The notes below the pieces were generated by a model that was given only the letters and a program-made list of their open reading frames with translations, was not told the origin of the DNA and ran no database searches. Made by a program: the position numbers and the translations under genes. From assembly GCA_030522415.1 (NCBI GenBank), contig CM060113.1, positions 3,084,967 to 3,148,966 on the forward strand: a DNA stretch of 64,000 nucleotides. The letters run 5' to 3'. Source of the DNA: Channallabes apus. Its lineage: Eukaryota > Chordata > Actinopteri > Siluriformes > Clariidae. Shown piece after piece: positions 1 through 12,199 of this stretch (position 1 is its first letter; the number at the start of each line of letters is the position of its first letter).

Positions 1-54
1 TTGGTGCCAGACTGAGAATATCCAAATCTGTTGACCTACTGGAATTTACACACA

Positions 55-660
55 CACAACCATCTCTAGGGTTTACAGAACATGGGTCTGAGAATGGGAC
101 TGGCTGGTTTTGTGGGTAAAAATGCCTTGTTGTTGCCAAAGGTCAGAGGAGGACGGCTAATGCGGTTCAAGCTAATAGAAAGGCCACGGTAACTCATATT
201 GTCACAACTGAGGAAGGCTGAAGAGTGTCTCTGAAAACACAACACACCAAACCAGTCTATGCTACAGCAGCAGAACACCTGACCGGGTGTCGCTCCTGTC
301 AGCTAAGAAGAGGAAAATGGATGCTGCAAATTGCATGAGCTCGCCAAAATTGGATAACAGATGATTGGGAAAACGTTGCCTCGTCTGATGAGTCTCGATT
401 TCTGCTGTGACATTCAGATGGTATGGTCAGGATTCACCGAAACACAATGAAAGCATGGATCCTTCCTGCCTGGTATCAGCAGTTCAGGCTTTTCTTTTCA
501 CACTTTAGATCCCTTAGTGCTAACTGAGAGTGGTTTAAATGTCACAGCCTACCTGAGTATTGCTTCTGACCCGTTCCATCCCTTTATGACCACCAGATTA
601 CACCATGTCACAGAGGGAAAAAATCATCTCAAACTGATTTTTGAACATGACAAGAATTAT
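55..660 (+). pseudogene. Tc1-like transposase remnant
   Basis: Degraded piece of a Tc1/mariner-superfamily DNA transposon, read in the transposase sense on the plus strand. The stretch around 376-420 (SDESRF-like, with the second catalytic Asp of the DDE triad) and 445-660 follow a Tc1 transposase subfamily common in fish, recognised from memory. Several stops and small deletions break every frame, and the expected segment around 485-500 is shortened. No terminal inverted repeat is visible on the right, and the left end lies at or beyond the window edge. It is a dead copy. The exact subfamily is uncertain. Confidence 0.65.
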
Positions 661-663
661 TAA

Positions 664-1015
664 GGACAAACCTGGACAGGACTTGTTGGGTTCTCCTTAT
701 AGGTTCTCCTGCATAAAGTCAGACATAGTGTTATTTAATACGTACATTTGCTTCAAGAATCTGTATATTCATCATGCATATATTCCTTTTTTTCTAGGTA
801 TATAATAACAAATTTGGCATTTTTAAAGGTTGAAATTGCAACACATTCCTTTTTAGAATCTTTTATACCAGAGATAAAAAATATATATATTATTATATAT
901 TAAATTATTTGAAATACATATATTACATGAATATTATATTAAAATATAATATCTGGGGAAAGTTGTACAGTTTAAATTGGAAATCGGCATCCACTTCTGT
1001 CTAAGTTTAGAATGA
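664..1015. other. AT-rich spacer, no gene seen
   Basis: No coding signal or named repeat is recognised. The right half (about 880-950) is almost pure A/T with TATATAT runs. Confidence 0.5.
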
Positions 1016-1027
1016 GCCTAATTTTCA

Positions 1028-1383
1028 TTCATTCATTCATTCATTCATCTTCTATACGGCTTTATCCTGCATTTAGGGTCGCGAGGACCTGAAGCCTATC
1101 CCAGGAGACTCAGGGCACGAGGCAGGGTACACCCTGGACAGCGTGCCAATCCATCGCAGAGCGCACACACACATTATGGTCAATTTAGGAACGCCAATTA
1201 GCCTAATCTGCATGTCTTTGGACTGTGGGAGGAAACCGGAATACCCGGAGGAAACCCACCAAGCACGGGGAGAACATGCAAACTCCATGCACACAGAGAC
1301 GGGAATCGAGCCTGGCCGGGGAATCGAACCCGGACCCTGGAGGTGCAAGGCGACAGTGCTAACCACTACACCACCGCGCCGCC
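1028..1383 (-). mobile_element. tRNA-derived SINE (DANA/mermaid-like), intact with TSD
   Basis: The full SINE lies on the minus strand. The tRNA-like head is at the right (minus strand reads GGCGGCGCGGTGGTGTAGTG, an A-box-like start), followed by two successive B-box-like blocks (GGTTCGATTCC and GGCTCGATTCC). The body carries GGAGTTTGCATGTTCTCCCC and CAGTCCAAAGACATGCAGA, and the 3' tail is (GAAT)n at the left. It is flanked by an exact 12-base target-site duplication, GCCTAATTTTCA, at 1016-1027 and 1384-1395. This means a fairly recent LINE-driven insertion. The family name is from memory of zebrafish and catfish SINEs. Confidence 0.85.
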
Positions 1384-1395
1384 GCCTAATTTTCA

Positions 1396-3427
1396 GAGCA
1401 CTGAAAATCCTAAAATATTCCCAAATTTGATCTTGAGCCATTACGATCTTGTGATTGTTGGAAACACTGGAGGATGATTAGAATGTTCATCTGATCGTTA
1501 GAGTTTGTACAGATTATTTCCAGAGAAATCGCAGCTGCCCCAAAAATATATTTTAAAAAGTGGAGGTAAAAAATTTTATGTGGTTGCTGACTAAGAAATA
1601 CATCAAACTAGCATGTAAATAGTTTTTTTGTGGATCATAGCATTTTTTTTTTATTTAATTATTAGTTTTTTTATTCTGGGGACTTCACAGGTGATGTGTG
1701 CCTCTACATACTGTAATGTATGACAGAGTGCGAATATATACCAAATTCCTACAATTTGTGCTTCTATTTAATCCAAACCTTTCTAAACTGTCATCATTTC
1801 AACTCAGTGATTATAGTCAACAAATACCAAGAATTACAGTCCTGCTGTAAACTACTACAAATATACAGCTCTGCGCTGTTCAAGTGTGTATTTTACTTAC
1901 AGTAGTATTAATCAGACAGCATCAGCATTCTAAACACATATGACCATTGTTAAAAATGTATTTATAAAAATTTTTTTTTTTTTTACGGTATAACCGGGTA
2001 TAAATTGCACAGATGGGCGTGTCTTCTTTGTGTGCTCATAGTCATTACTTATGGTTCTAAATGTACCATGTCTTTAATGCAAACTGATTGTCCTGAAACA
2101 TATTAATTCTGATAACGGCTCTAATCCGAGGTGCTGGTTGTTAATTGGTGATTTCTGAGGCTGGTGACTCTAAATGAACGTCTCCTCTGCAGCAGAGCTC
2201 AGTTTTGGTCTTGTTCTCCTCGGAAGGTCTTCATGAGGGACAGTTTCATCATCATGGAGCTCGATGGGTTTTACAAATGCACTTGACACAATACTGTTCT
2301 TGCCAGAATTCTTCCAGACATTCATGTCTCAAAATAACAACTGACTATTACTGTTGTTGTTGTTACATAATTAACTAATGCCATATGTGTTATTTTATAG
2401 CTTTGAAATCCACAGTTCTGTTTAGAATGTAGAAAATAAATCCAAACGCATGTGCAAACTTTTTACTGATACTATATATATATATATATATATTTAAAAC
2501 CCCAGGAAGAACTCGAGGTTGTGAAGACACACCTGTCTCTGTGTCTCACATGAAACTCGCTTATCCAATGTGAATCAATTATAATTCCACATAGCTTCCA
2601 GCCACATCACTTAACAGACATATGTCAGGAAATCTTATCTCATCTGAACAGTACTTAAGACGGGAATGATCATGAGCAACACTTCGGTTTAAGATACTTG
2701 ATAGTCGTTCAGTGGCTAGATTAAGAATGGAAACAAATACAAATACATAATTCATTAATAGAGCTAATGGACCTGAAATCTAAAATAGTCTTCAAGGGTG
2801 TAGTGCCTACATCAAAAATATCAGATGAACAAAATAAAATCAGAAATGCAAACACAGATAGTGGCATTGTGTTAAAATCCGAGGCTGAAATGGTTAATGG
2901 CTAAGAATTATTAAATGGCTCAAGGATGCAGCTCGCCCAATGGCAACAAAATGTTCTCAGAAAATTCTTTTGAAGTTTTCGCAAGTTTATTAATTTGTAA
3001 GGTCTAATAAAATGTATGAAGGATATCCTTTTATTTGTCCTCAAGAACATCTTCCTATGTACATTAGCAATACACACAGTAAAACTAAGAGTGTAACATG
3101 TATATTGTGATATGTCTTTCAAGGCCTTAAGTGCAAATTGTGTAGATTAATGCGACATTCAAAGCGTTGATATCTGAAACATCTTTAAAGATCAAACCTT
3201 GGTCAGATTTTTTTTTTTTTATGTCAATGTTGCATTGGATCATGGGAACATCAGCTACTGTACAGTCAATGAATGGAGTCCAGTTAATCATGTTTAATAG
3301 AAATGTTTCATAAATGTTTTAATACAGTCTGTCCTTAGGGACCAAGATAAAGCGCTCGCATCCGCTTTCACGTACAGAGGGTTTGAAAAGAAGCAATCAA
3401 GGTAAGCTGGCAATCTCATAAACGATG
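1396..3427. other. No gene seen; AT-rich, one TA microsatellite
   Basis: No coding exon or classified repeat is supported. A (TA)n microsatellite lies at 2473-2493 and poly-T runs near 1645 and 1970-1984. The remaining sequence looks single-copy. Confidence 0.45.
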
Positions 3428-3690
3428 GGTACAGTGTCTTGCAAAGGAATTCATACCCCTTGAACTTTTCTACTTTTTCTTGCATTTCCGGCAAACCAAC
3501 GCAAAGTGGCACATAGCGGAATTGTGAAGTGGAAGGAAAATGATAAATTCAATCTAAATATCTGGTTTTGAAAAAAATTTTGAAGACCATTTCTCACTGT
3601 TTTTGTTCCACTTTACAATTATGTGCCACTTTTTGTTGCTGTCACATAAAATCCCACTAAAATACATTTACATTTGTAGTCAAACTGAAC
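3428..3690. mobile_element. Palindromic Tc1-like MITE remnant
   Basis: The left part (TTGCAAAGGAATTCATACCC, then AAGTGGCACATA and GTGAAGTGGAAGG) resembles the terminal inverted repeat of a common fish Tc1-like transposon. The right part (3608-3680) contains the reverse complement of the same motif (TATGTGCCACTTTTTG). The two arms face each other across about 50 bases, so this is a short fold-back or deletion derivative with no coding capacity. The outer right boundary is not sharp. Confidence 0.55.
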
Positions 3691-5449
3691 CAAAGGCTCA
3701 AGCTGCTGACCATTTGGACGCTCAGCAGAATTCTTTAGGTTTCTTTATGTTATTCTGTGTTTCTGTGATTTTTTTTTTTAATGATTGTTATACTTGATAA
3801 TGTTTATTATATTTACACCTGTGTGAGATTAAGAGATTGACCTTGACTAAAGCTTATACATTTTTAGAGAAGCTGTGTCTCAGTATCGGATGATCAAGGA
3901 TTCAGTATCAGAGCCCGAAAGTGTAAAAGTGGCTATTGTGCCATCACAAAGTTTTTCGCATGCGACTTCAATCCTACAAGGCAGTTGACTAACGCGCTCG
4001 ACTTAAACACTCGATTTAAACCTTTCGGCAGATTTACTCCTATATAGTGTGAAACCAAGCCAAAAAAAAAAAAGTTGCTCTGATTGACCCCCATCAAATA
4101 AACTAATAGGTGTAAACGTACCTGGAGGGGGATTACTGATGGATATCTTCCTTATGCTTCCTCTTTAAAAAGCTATTCCGGGCTGCAAATGTCACAGAAT
4201 CGAACTAAGAGCTTATAAAGTGGAGAAATCAATATTGAATTATTTTTTATTTCTCTGCAAGCCTGGAAATGTTTCAGTGCGACTGCGGGAAAGAGCTTCT
4301 GACAAGCACACAATGCAAACATCTCCATCTGTTAACTGCACTCTCATTTTTTTTTTTTTTGGGACCGGGTGAAAAGGAATCAGTTGACAACACAGATTCA
4401 AAACGTCAGGTTTGATGCTGAATATAAAGAATTTTGCCGAACAGAAGTTGCTCTGGATAAAAGCCTTTGCCAAGTGAATAAATGTAATTTTATATTGCGG
4501 ATGGAACGAGTAAGGCTCTTTGTGAGTCCAACGCATTAGAGTTTAGTTAATGGAGTTTTAACTAGCGCACATGTCATTATCCAGCCTGTGAGCATATTAC
4601 CGGGATCAATAAAGCCGTACAGATGCCATACAGTGTCGAGGGAAAAGTGCGATGCAGCTTCACAATACATCACAGATCTTTACAAGGTCAAGTGCCGGGT
4701 TGCCAAATGCATTTGTTTATAAAATTGCTTTTTAAAAGCACTTGCAAAAATTCATAATTCATAATGTGATACGTGATCCGTGAGAGTCCTGAGACAAATT
4801 TGATCTGAAAAAATGTATATTCGTTCAATACGTGCAATACTCATAATAATCATAAATAAAATGAATTAAAAGTTTCACTCAGCGTTTGCAAAATCCCAAA
4901 TTAAAACTAACTGCATAAACAGGAGTGAGTATGCGGTAATTAACCTCTATTTACATTTCATAGCTAAGTGGTCAATTATGGGTTCTGTAATATTTAGGAT
5001 CTTTAAATTGAATGTATCATTTGTATTTTTTTCAAAAGATGCGTTTTGTTAAAGAAGGGACCGAACTGATGTACTGTACGTGCTGTGATCAGATCGTTAC
5101 GATGAAATCAGCTCAAATGAAAAGGACTTTTAGGCAATTACGTTTACATGGTTTAAAAGTGGTGTTGTATTAAAACATGTTTTATTCTAAGAAGACAAAT
5201 ATTAAACCCTTATAAACACCTAAAAATACAGAATAACAGGGGGAAAAAATCCTGAACCTGTTTTGAGTTTGATAATATTTCAAGACTATTCTATACATTT
5301 TTTATAATAATACTGTTAATCATGTCTGAAATATAGTTTTATAAATAATATAGTATTGTTATTATCATGTAATGTATCTATATTAATTAAGGAAAGGTTT
5401 TGACTTTATTATACTACATACTATATTATACATTATGATCTGTACAGTG
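3691..5449. other. No gene seen
   Basis: Single-copy looking sequence with no coding signal recognised. Short ORFs here show no family motif. Confidence 0.4.
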
Positions 5450-6495
5450 ATATCTTTACATTCCATACACTGGAGGATCTGAATCCAGTGCCAGAAAAAA
5501 ATCTGTATGTCTGTCTGTTTGTCTGTCCAGTCAGACTTTGTCACAGCATGACTCAAAAGTGTCTGGACAGAATGCACTTAGACATCAGCCTGAAGTTTAA
5601 CCTGCACGATAAGTGAAATCTAAATGTTGAGTAAAAGTGATGTTATGAACAGTTATGTGTGGGATTTAATAATCTACAGGGTGGGCCATTTATATGGAGA
5701 CACTGGGAGAAGACTGTTGCAGTGACAATCCAACACAATGGGCAGCACATTTTATAACTTATTTATAACATTTTATAACTTCATTAATAAACTTGTAAAT
5801 AACTCATGAAAGAATAAAGTTATGTTAAAACCAAGCACACCATTGTTTTTCTTGTGAAATTCCCAATCAGTTTGATGTGTCACATGACCCTCTTCCTATT
5901 GAAAAAAAACAAACGTTGGATCCAAAATGGCCGACTTCAAAATGGCCACCATGGTCACCACCCATCTTGAAAAGTTTTCCCCCTTACATATACTAATGTG
6001 GCACAAACAGGAAGTTAATATCACCAACCGTTCCCATTTTATTAAGGCGTGTCCATATAAATGACCCACCCTGTACTGTATAATAATCTACTAATGCGCT
6101 ACTGTCTCAGTGTAAACAAACACCTGCACCAATAGATATTAATTAGAAAAGATAAAGTGAATATTTTGACTGGGATTAGTTGATATTTTCACTTTGTCTG
6201 AAATAACAGCGCTGAAGTGGTATAAGTGAATTTTAACACGCTGGAGTCGTTTTAAGACAAAACTTCATCTTTATCTGATCGACTTTTTCCATTTCTCATC
6301 TGTGATTCTCTCTCCGATTACCGAACAGGGAGTGTATTTGTCTGAGCACCAAAGAAGGACAACTTAGTGTAAACAAGGCGTCAGATACTCAACCTTACAG
6401 AATGTCATTTCGGTCTATTAATAAGTTACACAGAGAGTTCTGCTGTACAGAAACACACACATATGGACGTCGGCTCTCTTTTCAGATAAATGATG
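5450..6495 (+). repeat. Dispersed repeat X, copy 1 (interrupted by a MITE)
   Basis: The sequence recurs at 39125-39650 (same strand), 58386-58805 (opposite strand, in gar1 intron 1) and in part at 15782-15950. By eye the 6076-6460 segment differs from the 39 kb copy at only about half a dozen positions. No open reading frame, tRNA-like head or long terminal repeat is seen, so the class is unknown; it may be part of a non-autonomous DNA element or of a long UTR. A 397-bp MITE is inserted at 5677-6073. Confidence 0.75.
5677..6073. mobile_element. MITE with CAGGGTGGG inverted ends, TA target
   Basis: Starts CAGGGTGGGCCATTTATATG and ends with its near inverse, CATATAAATGACCCACCCTG. It is flanked by TA on both sides (5675-5676 and 6074-6075). 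The TA target and 20-base inverted ends indicate the Tc1/mariner superfamily. It has no ORF, so it needs a transposase from elsewhere. The uninterrupted target is preserved in the repeat X copies near 39.2 and 58.7 kb. Confidence 0.85.
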
Positions 6496-7423
6496 TGTAT
6501 TAATGTTAGTATTTACTATTTTTATGCTACATTATTATTTTCTTCCAGCGTTTCACAACATCTTGAACAGTGTTGCACAAATGCCCAGTCTCTATAGAAT
6601 TTCTAATGTTGGTTTTATTTCTCTTTAATGTGTTATTTATTTACTATTATTGATCTTTAACTCATAATCCTCTGCAGCATCCGAGAAATGTGAGGAGGTT
6701 TATTCACAATAGGAATAAAAGTCCTTAATCAAAATTCTATCGAACAACGAAGAAAGATCAAGATAAATAAAACATTAAACACAATGTATCTGGGTTGAGC
6801 TTCTCCCCAGCGTTACGGAGCGAAAGTCAAAGGGTGAACAGGACACCGTGCTGGAATTGGGGCCGTGTGTTGTGGAGTATAATTAAATTTTGGAATTGGG
6901 AAAGTATCAGTGTAATGGATTACACTGACTCATCTAGCATAAATCCCTGCAATGCTGTTTTTGAATCCATGGCAGAATAAATCAGTAAAGGAAAGTCAGA
7001 GCGAGCGAGCGGGCGAACGAGCAGTGATACCAAGAGGCTCCGGACGGTAATTTTCACCCAAACAAACTAGGTGATTGTCGTCGTTACGCCAATTAGGATC
7101 AAGTCAGAGTCAGGAGGGGTGTACTGCAAACTTTGTAGATCTAAAATCAAGGTTAATAAGCAGGCAAGGGTGAGAAATACAGTTGATTTAAAGTCAAGGC
7201 ATATTCCAGAGAGTAATAAGCTTGGCAAGGGTCTTATACACGATAAAGCAAACAGAAGTAAGTAAGAATCAGAATTTAGACACGTGAAGAATGTCAAGAC
7301 TCCACGACCTTTGCTGGTTTGGAGGGAAATTAGTTATATATTATGTTATACACTGCAAATTAACATGCACAACTTTACCTACAATATAAATGATTTAATG
7401 AATGGATGGATGGATGGATAGAA
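6496..7423. other. No gene seen
   Basis: No family or coding signal recognised. (ATGG)n-like simple repeats at 7400-7420 sit just before the next SINE. Confidence 0.4.
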
Positions 7424-7760
7424 GGCGGCGCGGTGGTGTAGTGGTTAGCGCTGTCGCCTTGCACCTCCAGGGTCCAGGCTCGATTCCCATCTCTGTGTGC
7501 ATGGAGTTTGCATGTTCTCCCCGTGCTTGGTGGGTTTCCTCCGGGTACTCCGGTTTCCTCCCACAGTCCAAAGACATGCAGATTAGGCTAATTGGCGTTC
7601 CTAAATTGCCCGTAGTGTGTGAGTGTGTGTATGTGTGTGTGCCCTGCGATGGATTGGCACCCTGTCCAGGGTGTACCCCGCCTAGTGCCCGAAGTCTCCT
7701 GGGATAGGCTCCAGGTCCCCCGCGACCCTGAACACAGGATTAAGCAGTATAGAAGATGAA
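7424..7760 (+). mobile_element. DANA/mermaid-like SINE, single-B-box form
   Basis: Head GGCGGCGCGGTGGTGTAGTG at 7424, one B-box-like block (GGCTCGATTCCC, about 7477), the conserved body, and a (GAAT)n tail at 7756-7768. It lacks the extra 17-base B-box block present in the copy at 1028-1383, so it belongs to a different subfamily. It landed in ATGG-type simple sequence, so the target duplication cannot be delimited. Confidence 0.85.
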
Positions 7761-7768
7761 TGAATGAA

Positions 7769-8839
7769 TGGATAGATGGATAATCTTCAGCCTGGTTTGT
7801 CAAACTGGTCCAGTATATTTAATAGAGTTGTTGTTGTCTTTGATGTTGTTATTATTTTTCCGTTCCTTCTTTTTATATATATATATATTCATTTTAAAAT
7901 TATGCTCCAAATCATTATTTTTTGTACTACATTCATTTTACTTGGGTTCCTGAAATGCAGTAATAATTTCCAGTGGCTCATGTGTGATTTTATCTCCGAC
8001 TGGACGTCAAAGTTATTTGTTTTTCCTTGAAAAACTTCCAGACTGGTTGTTAGAATACTTTGCTAATTTTAGCTTATTCTACAACATCCTAATTCAGTAT
8101 GTAGACTGTTTGTAATTGCTATATCTTAATGATTTCGCACAAATCTGTATTAAACACATCTTAAATTAAGATCTCAGAAGAGAATGATCCAAAGCAGGCT
8201 ATTACAATACTAGTTCTGTACAGTAAACAAAGCTAAATTATATTTACATGTGCTAAAATAGTTTTTATAGGAATAAATGTGGGGTCATTGTCGGATTCTG
8301 GATCATTTCACATTAAATGAAATTGAAAAGGTTAGCTAGTTAGCTAACACTAGGCATCATTTATCAATCGTTTACTAAAGTTGAATCTTAAAAGATTTCT
8401 GCCAAATAATGTTTTCGTATTTCCTAACATATATTTAAAAATATCAATTAGCTAAAAAAAAAAAATGCACATTCACTGTATTTTATAAATAAATTAAATG
8501 TAAATTAAATTAATTAAACGTAAATTAGTAAATGTTGATGAAATGTTTAAAGGGCACCTCTAAAGGCGCACGTTCTAAATTTTCTACTAATGCAACTGTA
8601 TAAGGTGCCATTACTTTTGTCATCATTGATTTCATCGAGCCTCCATTTATGGATGTGATTCAGGTTTCAAGTCAATATGAAGCGCGTTTCTTTTTGTGCT
8701 AAACAAGCGAGGCGAGTCATTACAACCAATCAGACACAAGTGTGACATGAACAAGCGTCCAAATTCTACACAAATTCTACAGAGATGATTAGTTTTCTCA
8801 AGTGTTTAATTCATCATGGGAACCTTTATGGAGGTTCCT
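7769..8839. other. No gene seen
   Basis: AT-rich sequence without recognised repeats; (TA)n at 7874-7888. Confidence 0.4.
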
Positions 8840-9470
8840 GCGACTATAAACATGCTAATCTTGCTCGGGACGCGCTTGTATGCTGCACACACAACATGTG
8901 AGCAGGTGGTAATTGTCAGAATGCAGCATTTCCAAGGTGCTTTTTTAAAACCTGTATTATTCCCACCGAGCCCGAAATAGGATCCACAAGATAAATAAAA
9001 GCAATTAGCACCACGATAAGTCTTGTTTTACCAGGGAGTGTACCGTCGCGAGGCACCAGCCGAGATGCCCAATTTAGTGAGAAATTCACAGGGCAGCCGC
9101 GTTAATCTGGTGGAGCTGAATAAGGCAATTAGAGCCTGTCAAAAATTTCAAAGAAATAAGTGAATAAGAAACATTTCATTTCAAGGCTGATAGAAAATGG
9201 CTAATATGAGAGCACAGAGCATAGCACAGGCCGAGATGCAGAAAAAGCACGAAGGCGTGTGATGTGAAAAGCAATGCTACATGCTTAACAAACAGGAACT
9301 TGAAGCCAATTACAGACTCTCTTTAATATTAGCCTTATTAAATCACACAATTGAGGTCCTCCTGGGGCATTTTCATGCTTGGCCTGAATGCTCGAGTCCA
9401 CGCTGAGGACTGATTCTGGGTCATTTGGGGATGGAGCTCATAATCACCGGCTTGTTTGCACATGAAAACC
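8840..9470. other. Candidate conserved non-coding element
   Basis: Repeat-free sequence of balanced composition with many homeodomain-type ATTA/CAATTAG cores (for example AAGCAATTAGCACCA near 9000 and AAGGCAATTAGAGCC near 9125). No ORF or repeat family is seen. This texture is common in long-range enhancers of vertebrate developmental genes, but conservation cannot be judged from one genome; this is inference only. Confidence 0.3.
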
Positions 9471-9589
9471 ATGGTTCAACTTTGCAATTCCATGAATATC
9501 ATAATTATTTGTTAAATGTTTTTTCATTCATTTATTTGTTAGATCCACGTGCATAGGTACAATTGGCGCTGTTTATTCCCCACTCAGAT

Positions 9590-9770
9590 ACCCGTTATTT
9601 CTCCGGCAGGTTCTGACAGGGTTGAGATGCCAGCATGATGCCTGATTGTTTCTAGACACTTGAGGATGAAGGACTTTGCTCAAGAGACCAAAAGTGGCAA
9701 AACCAGGTCTCAAATCGGGGACCTGCCAATCTGCCGTCTAACACCTTAACCATCATGCTATGCCTGACCG

Positions 9771-9775
<5 letters not shown>
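9590..9775 (-). mobile_element. Old tRNA-derived SINE, second family
   Basis: On the minus strand: a tRNA-like promoter with a TTAAGGTGTTAGAC A-box region, a degraded B-box near 9715, then a GAGCAAAGTCC-type body. Related degenerate copies are at 12605, 13155, 20862, 21482, 34585 and 35370. Divergence is high and no target duplication is visible. Confidence 0.5.

Positions 9776-9803
<28 letters not shown>
9774..9803. repeat. (ATT)n microsatellite
   Basis: About ten ATT units. Similar arrays are at 10730-10765, 11280-11320 and 15936-15956. Confidence 0.9.
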
Positions 9804-9854
9804 GTTATTGTTAGTGTTACGGTTAGACCGATTTTTTTAACTCGGTCAGGATTT

Positions 9855-10586
9855 CGACGGTGGTGTAGTGGTTAGTAATGTTGCCTTGCACCTCCAGGGT
9901 CCAGGCTCGATTCCCGTCTCTGTGTCCATGGAGTTTGCATGTTCTCCCTGACCTTGGTGGGTTTCCTCCAGGTACTCTGGTTTCCTCTCACAGAAATACT
10001 AAGGTTTCACATAAAACAAGGGGCGTCAGCTTTTAGCCATTATGCTGCCCGCAGTTGGAACCAGCTTCCAGAAGAGATCAGATGTGTTAAAACATTAGTC
10101 ACATTTAAATCTAGACTCAAAACTCATCTGTTTAGCTGTGTGTTTATACAATGAGCACCGTGCAACGTCCGAACCGATTGTATTATTTTATGTTTATCTA
10201 ATATATTAAAATGATGTTTTAATTAGTTTTCTGTTTTTGTTTTAAATTAAACTTAGTTTAAAGTTTTATTGCTAACTGTTTTTATTTTTATTTTAAATGA
10301 AATTTAAAAGTTTTCGTTAAAAAGTTTTATTGCTATTATATTTCATTTTATGATTATTTTCTTTTCTTCTATGTAAAGCACTTTGAATTAGCATTGTGTA
10401 TGAAATGTGCTACAAATAAACTTGCCTTGCCTTGCCACAGTCCAAAGACATGCAGATTAGGCTAATTTCCATCCCCAAATTGCCCATAGTGTGAGTGTTC
10501 CCTACAATGGTGTGACCAGGCTGTACCCCCCCCCCCCCCCAATGACCCTGTATACAGAATGAAGCGGTAGTGAGTGAGTGAGTGAG
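9855..10586 (+). mobile_element. DANA/mermaid-like SINE split by a LINE tail
   Basis: SINE head and body at 9855-9993 stop at TTTCCTCTCACAG and resume at 10441 with TCCAAAGACATGCAG, exactly where the consensus continues. The tail is (GTGA)n at about 10569-10586 rather than (GAAT)n. The insertion is at 9994-10435. A poly-C run lies at 10529-10541. Confidence 0.8.
9994..10435 (+). mobile_element. 5'-truncated L2-like LINE 3' end inside a SINE
   Basis: The first 150 bases encode the C-terminal tail of an L2-type reverse transcriptase protein (residues resembling SWNQLPEEIR and FKSRLKTHLF), followed by an AT-rich 3'UTR and a (CCTTG)n end. It is flanked by CACAG at 9989-9993 and 10436-10440. The short duplication and microsatellite-type 3' end fit the CR1/L2 group. 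It is dead by 5' truncation. Confidence 0.75.
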
Positions 10587-10726
10587 AATTTTAAGACATT
10601 TCTAAAGATTTATATATTTATTATTGTTTGATTTGTTGATTGTTTGTAATTAGATATATGTATTAAATCAAATCCCAATTACCTGTAAAGTACCAGGTAC
10701 ATTCACTATATTAATTCTACTAATAC

Positions 10727-10766
<40 letters not shown>

Positions 10767-11108
10767 GTTTACAAGCACCTCTAAAAGGTGGCATGAGCTA
10801 AATCGTCCACTAATTATTCACTTATGAATAATTACACTATAAAATAAAAAATATGATTAATCTAACATATTTGAAATATTAAAGTTTAATTTAATGAACA
10901 ATTCATAAACTAATAAAAGCCATGTTTTTTTCCCTTTCTTCAAGGCAGGACATTTTTTTAATCAAATTTTTATTAATATTAGTGATTTGAAAGTATAAGT
11001 ACTAACCATGCAATACTGTACTTGGCTATTAATACTTAATACTTTAATACTGAAATTTCACTGAACCTTATGTAAGTGTCACCTTTTCACACACTACAGT
11101 TAATGTGA
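10587..11108. other. AT-rich spacer with AAT array
   Basis: Contains (AAT)n at 10730-10765; nothing else recognised. Confidence 0.4.
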
Positions 11109-11279
11109 AACCAATTAGTCTAATCTGTAAGTCTTTGGACTGTAGGAGGAAACCGGAGTATGCAGAGGAAACCCACCGAGCACGGGGAGAGAACATGCAA
11201 ACTCCACACAGTCGGGAATTGAGTCTGGACCCTTGAGGTGCGAGGCGACAGTGCTAACCACTAAGCCATAGTGCAACCA
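11109..11279 (-). mobile_element. Truncated DANA/mermaid-like SINE
   Basis: The minus strand carries the head (degraded A-box region at 11262-11275) and the TTTGCATGTTCTC and CCTCTGCATACTCCGGTTTC body, but stops near 11109. An ATT microsatellite abuts the head at 11280-11320. Confidence 0.7.
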
Positions 11280-11321
<42 letters not shown>

Positions 11322-11845
11322 ATCTGTAACTGAAAACTTTAGAGGAACTCTATTAAAGTAATAACAGCTTGTGAGTTTTATAACAGTTCAGCAAGAGTGC
11401 TAGTCCTTTTATCAAAAATAATTCACTGAAGTGTAAATCATTTCCACCATTTTGTCTAATTGTCACTTTCGACAATCGAACAAAAACCTTCAGGATGTGA
11501 ACGAAATCAGAGTTTCAAAAGTGGGGAAGTGTCCTCCCTGGGGTAGTTTGAGGTAACACAAAGGGTACTTAACATGAAAGGAAATTTTAAAATGAGAAAG
11601 TGGCATTAAATGAGAGAGTAAATGGAATAATTTTATTTCAGATTAACTGTTTCAGTACATTGGAAAGATTTAATAAATATGCAAAACCGGTATCAGCTTT
11701 TTATATAACTGAACTCATGTTGTTGCTGTAGGATCGAAGGTGATGACATGTGATCATGTACCTTCTACATATTATAATACAGACATAACTTAAATGGTGT
11801 CTCGTTTAAGAGTGAACACCTAAATCAGAATAATCTGTTAATCCA

Positions 11846-12199
11846 CTATATGACCAAGAGTATGTGGACACCTGATCATTGTACCCATATATGGTTCTCC
11901 TCTAAACTGTTGAATCTTCGCTGAAACTATGAGAACCAAATCCTTATCCATCAGGAGCTCCACAAAGCCAGCTCCATGAAAACATGGTGTGTTAAGCTGG
12001 GAGTGGAAAAACTTCTGCACAGAGCCCTGACCTCGACACCTTTCAGATGAACTGGAACTGGAGTCTCCTTCCCAGAAGATAAGACTGGAGTACCCAGAGG
12101 AAACCCACTGCATTATAACAGAAGAAGAGGGAATAAATGTGAAATGGGATGCTCAACAAGCTCATGCTGTATGTGTATGGTGTTTAGGTGTCCAAAAAG
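11846..12199 (+). mobile_element. Tc1-like deletion derivative
   Basis: Begins with a terminal repeat-like CACTATATGACCAAGAGTAT and ends near TTTAGGTGTCC, the inverse of GGACACCTGA at the left. Inside, 11965-12050 matches the end of a Tc1 transposase (AGCTCCATGAAAACATGG, CAGAGCCCTGACCTCGAC). Most of the gene is missing. A 30-base piece resembling SINE body (12078-12112) is also present. The same subfamily is seen at 32100-33480 and 48826-49341. Confidence 0.65.

Noticed and set aside
1143..1430. ORFs overlapping the SINEs (1.1, 7.4, 54.7 kb)
   Set aside because: The same translated phrases recur because the SINE is repeated; they are not genes.
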